A stretch of DNA of 64,000 bases from Clostridium sp. AT4 (GTDB lineage: Bacteria > Bacillota > Clostridia > Lachnospirales > Lachnospiraceae). The position numbers and the translations under genes are program-made. A model generated the notes under the pieces. It was not told where the DNA came from and did not search any database. It worked only from the letters and a program-made list of their open reading frames with translations. The stretch spans positions 81,348 through 145,347 of the forward strand of contig NZ_LN999827.1 of the NCBI RefSeq assembly GCF_001517625.2, in the 5' to 3' direction. Below are positions 61,936 to 64,000 of this stretch, piece after piece (within the stretch, counting starts at the first letter, position 1; each line of letters opens with the position of its first letter).

Positions 61936-63237
61936 CTAACCCACGATTTTTTCCATTCTCCTTATGCTTTCCTCATAAGGGATATTTTCATTTGTTTCCT
62001 GTTCCAGAAATTTATTCATATCCCCTATACGGTCAACTGCTTCATCCAGAGCACTGTTTGCACCTTTTTTGTAAGCGCCAATGGAGATCAGGTCTGCATT
62101 TTTCTGATAAAGACTTAACATGTTCCTGAACCTTGAAGCTGCTTTCTTGTGTTCTTCCCCGGCTATATCATTCATAAGACGTGAAATACTTGCACTGATA
62201 TCAATAGCCGGAAAATGGTTTGCATTAGCCAGCTGCCTGCTTAAAACAATATGACCATCCAAAATACCTCTGACTGTATCAGCCACCGGCTCATTGGTAT
62301 CGTCTCCCTCCACCAGTACCGTATAAATCCCGGTAATGGAACCTTTTGCAAAATTCCCGCTTCTTTCCAGAAGCCTTGGAAATTCTGCATAAATAGAAGG
62401 TGTATAACCTCTGGCTATAGGCGGTTCTCCAATAGCAAGACCGATCTCCCTCTGTGCCATGGCATATCTGGTAAGAGAATCCATCATCAGCAGCACATCT
62501 GCTCCCTGATCCCTGAAATATTCAGCGATCGTTGTTGCAACCAAGGGACATTTCATACGCAGCATTGCCGGCTGGTCTGATGTGGCTACAATAAGGACAG
62601 AACGTTTCATGCCCTCTTCTCCCAGGTCCTTTTTAACAAATTCCAGAACCTCCCTGCCTCGCTCTCCTACCAGAGCGATCACATTGATATCTGTTTTTAC
62701 ATTCCGGGCGATCATTCCCATCAATGTACTTTTTCCAACACCGGAGCCTGCAAAAATCCCCATTCTCTGACCTTTTCCAATGGTATTTAAACCATCAATG
62801 GCCTTAATCCCAAATTCCAGATGTTCCCTGATAGGAGGACGGTTAAGAGGGTTGATATAGGCACTGTCTACTGTATAAAGCTTCCCCGGCGGAAACTCTC
62901 CTTTTCCGTCAATAGGATGTCCCAGCGCGTTGATGATGCGCCCTTTCAAAAAATCTCCTACTGGTATCTGAAGACGGCTTCCTGTATTGCGGACAAAGCT
63001 TCCTGCTGTGATGCCGCTGATATTTTCATAGGTCATTAGCTGTATTTTGCCATTTTTGAATCCTACCACTTCCGCAGGAACCTGACAGTTCTCAGCTTCG
63101 TTGTAGATCATAACAATATCACCAACACCAGATCTGCCTCCGGAAGCTTCCATTGACATTCCCACTACGTTTTCAATTTTTCCAATGCGGTCTGCTGTTT
63201 CTGCCTGCTGTATTAACTTCAGGAGATTTTCATACAT
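61936..63237 (-). CDS. fliI: flagellar export ATPase FliI
   Basis: 433 residues. F1-beta-like ATPase that loads export substrates. Walker A is in GIFAGSGVGKSTLMGMIARN, catalytic region VALVGERGREVLEFV, Walker B LLMMDSLTRYAMAQREIGLA. Length matches the family. ATG at 63237 follows GAGGTG; the GTG at 63246 would overlap that site. The neighbours are fliH upstream and fliJ downstream. Confidence 0.96.
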   Translation of the reverse strand: MYENLLKLIQQAETADRIGKIENVVGMSMEASGGRSGVGDIVMIYNEAENCQVPAEVVGFKNGKIQLMTYENISGITAGSFVRNTGSRLQIPVGDFLKGRIINALGHPIDGKGEFPPGKLYTVDSAYINPLNRPPIREHLEFGIKAIDGLNTIGKGQRMGIFAGSGVGKSTLMGMIARNVKTDINVIALVGERGREVLEFVKKDLGEEGMKRSVLIVATSDQPAMLRMKCPLVATTIAEYFRDQGADVLLMMDSLTRYAMAQREIGLAIGEPPIARGYTPSIYAEFPRLLERSGNFAKGSITGIYTVLVEGDDTNEPVADTVRGILDGHIVLSRQLANANHFPAIDISASISRLMNDIAGEEHKKAASRFRNMLSLYQKNADLISIGAYKKGANSALDEAVDRIGDMNKFLEQETNENIPYEESIRRMEKIVG

Positions 63238-63276
63238 GGTTTTCACCTCTGTGTACTTTATGTATCCATAAAATCT

Positions 63277-64000
63277 TTATGTATTGGTGTTTTCTACAAG
63301 TCTGTGTATATTTTCAAGCTGGGTATCTACACTCATATCTATGATCCCGTCCGGCATTTCGATGATACAGCTTCCGCATTTTCCGTCCTCCATTACTATA
63401 AATTTGACGTTGTCAGAGAGCCGTGACAGTTTCTCTGCCAGATGTCCATCTGCCTGAACCATGGTCTCATAGTCTTCTTTTTCCATATAGATCTTGACCC
63501 AGTCCGTTTTCTGCAGTTTTTCTGTTTCAGCTTCTATCATCCTGCTTATAACAGAACCGCTGGATCTCAGGCTGATATGGACCACTTTTTCAGCCACTGC
63601 CACAGCAATATCTTTTAATTCTTCCAGATATTCCCTGAGGCATTTTTCTTTTTCTTTGCTGATCTCTGTTAAGGCTTTTTCCAAGCTTTCTTTGAAAAAC
63701 CGCTGATTTTCATGATGTTTCGCCTCATTTTCCTCTTCTGCCCGGATCAGTCCCTCTTCATAGCCTTTTTGTCTGCCTTCTTCAAAGCCGTTCATCTGGG
63801 CTTCCTTAAAGATCTGTTCTGCCTTTTCGTTTGCTTCCTGTTCAATGGCTGCCGCTTCTTTTCGGGCTTCTTCTAATATTTTTTCTTTTTCCCTGAGCAC
63901 CAGCTCTATTTGTTCCTGACTGCATTCCTGACCATTGTATGTATCATTGCCTGCGTTTAAAGAAGCTTCCGTTTCTCTTTTATTCTGCCTTTCTGTTTCT
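63277..64000 (-). CDS. fliH: flagellar export stator FliH, 5' end outside the window
   Basis: The frame is open to the right edge. The visible 240 residues start in a charged coiled coil (EEARKEAAAIEQEANEKAEQ, NGFEEGRQKGYEEGLIRAEE) and end in the FliI-binding domain (DIAVAVAEKVVHISLRSSGS, CGSCIIEMPDGIIDMSVDTQ). FliH ties FliI to the export gate and C-ring. The GTG at 63900 is internal. The gene ends 39 bases before fliI. The upstream genes fliG, fliF, fliE and flgB are expected beyond the window. Confidence 0.92.
   Translation of the reverse strand, partial: ETERQNKRETEASLNAGNDTYNGQECSQEQIELVLREKEKILEEARKEAAAIEQEANEKAEQIFKEAQMNGFEEGRQKGYEEGLIRAEEENEAKHHENQRFFKESLEKALTEISKEKEKCLREYLEELKDIAVAVAEKVVHISLRSSGSVISRMIEAETEKLQKTDWVKIYMEKEDYETMVQADGHLAEKLSRLSDNVKFIVMEDGKCGSCIIEMPDGIIDMSVDTQLENIHRLVENTNT

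Overview
This window most likely comes from the chromosome of a motile, Gram-positive, anaerobic Firmicute, probably a Lachnospiraceae-type gut Clostridium. The inference rests on flagellins with an MVIQHN-type N terminus, a Bacillus/Clostridium-style flagellar gene set (fliY, flbD, flhX, ylqG-like, yviE-like, fliW-csrA, cheC-cheD-cheV), choline-binding-type cell-wall repeat proteins and an oxygen- or iron-sensing hemerythrin receptor. No species can be named from the sequence alone.

Layout. (1) 1-4276: a scrap yard of mobile DNA. The end of an IS3-family element cuts a phage terminase large-subunit gene just after its start. The intact small-subunit gene follows, then an IS4-type element (18-bp perfect terminal inverted repeats at 1251 and 4276) that carries a nested ISL3 element. 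The two outer flanks of the nest are unrelated (phage DNA and licD), so the IS pair marks a rearrangement. (2) 4237-11702: a minus-strand surface-modification cassette read from licD through a class V aminotransferase, an octopine-type dehydrogenase, a cytidylyltransferase/Gfo-Idh-MocA fusion, a hexapeptide acyltransferase and a methyltransferase to a second licD that the IS nest has truncated. The dehydrogenase is interrupted by a run of 12 G; with 11 G (or 14) it reads through to a complete opine-dehydrogenase C terminus, so this looks like a phase-variable switch now in the OFF state. (3) 11799-16952: a chemoreceptor, a stand-alone EAL phosphodiesterase and a TagF-like polymer/phosphodiester transferase with a beta-propeller-like C terminus. 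(4) 17143-22794: plus-strand cheA-cheW-cheR-cheB and a C39-like peptidase. (5) 22731-31270: minus-strand flagellin glycosyltransferase candidate, two flagellins, a lytic transglycosylase, two secreted cell-wall-binding-repeat proteins, flhX and a ylqG-like gene. (6) 31491-36404: plus-strand flgM-flgN-flgK-flgL-yviE-fliW-csrA. (7) 36454-40822: minus-strand degenerate nucleotidyltransferase, fliT-like, fliS, fliD. (8) 40941-64000: a very long minus-strand fla/che operon entering from beyond the right edge at fliH and running fliI, fliJ, fliK, flgD, flgE, flbD, motA, motB, fliM, cheY, flgC, fliY, fliO, fliP, fliQ, fliR, flhB, flhA, fliA, two rod genes, cheC, cheD, cheV, a hemerythrin-PocR-mini-MCP receptor, parA and comFB.

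How it fits together. The class II genes (export gate, hook, motor, sigma-28) lie in the long operon. Late genes (fliD, flagellin, ylqG-flhX, the TagF-like gene) are preceded by sigma-28-like sites, three of which share the exact form TAAA-N12-GCCGA. FlgM/FliA, FliW/CsrA and FliS/FliT give checkpoints for late-gene expression. Chemotaxis proteins (CheA, W, R, B, C, D, V, Y, FliY) form a complete Bacillus-type adaptation set. The parA-comFB pair next to an unusual soluble receptor may be an array- or flagellum-positioning module; flhF, flhG and fliL are not seen in their usual operon positions. The LicD/opine cassette is plausibly a variable decoration system for flagella or the cell surface, but no sequence feature proves its acceptor.
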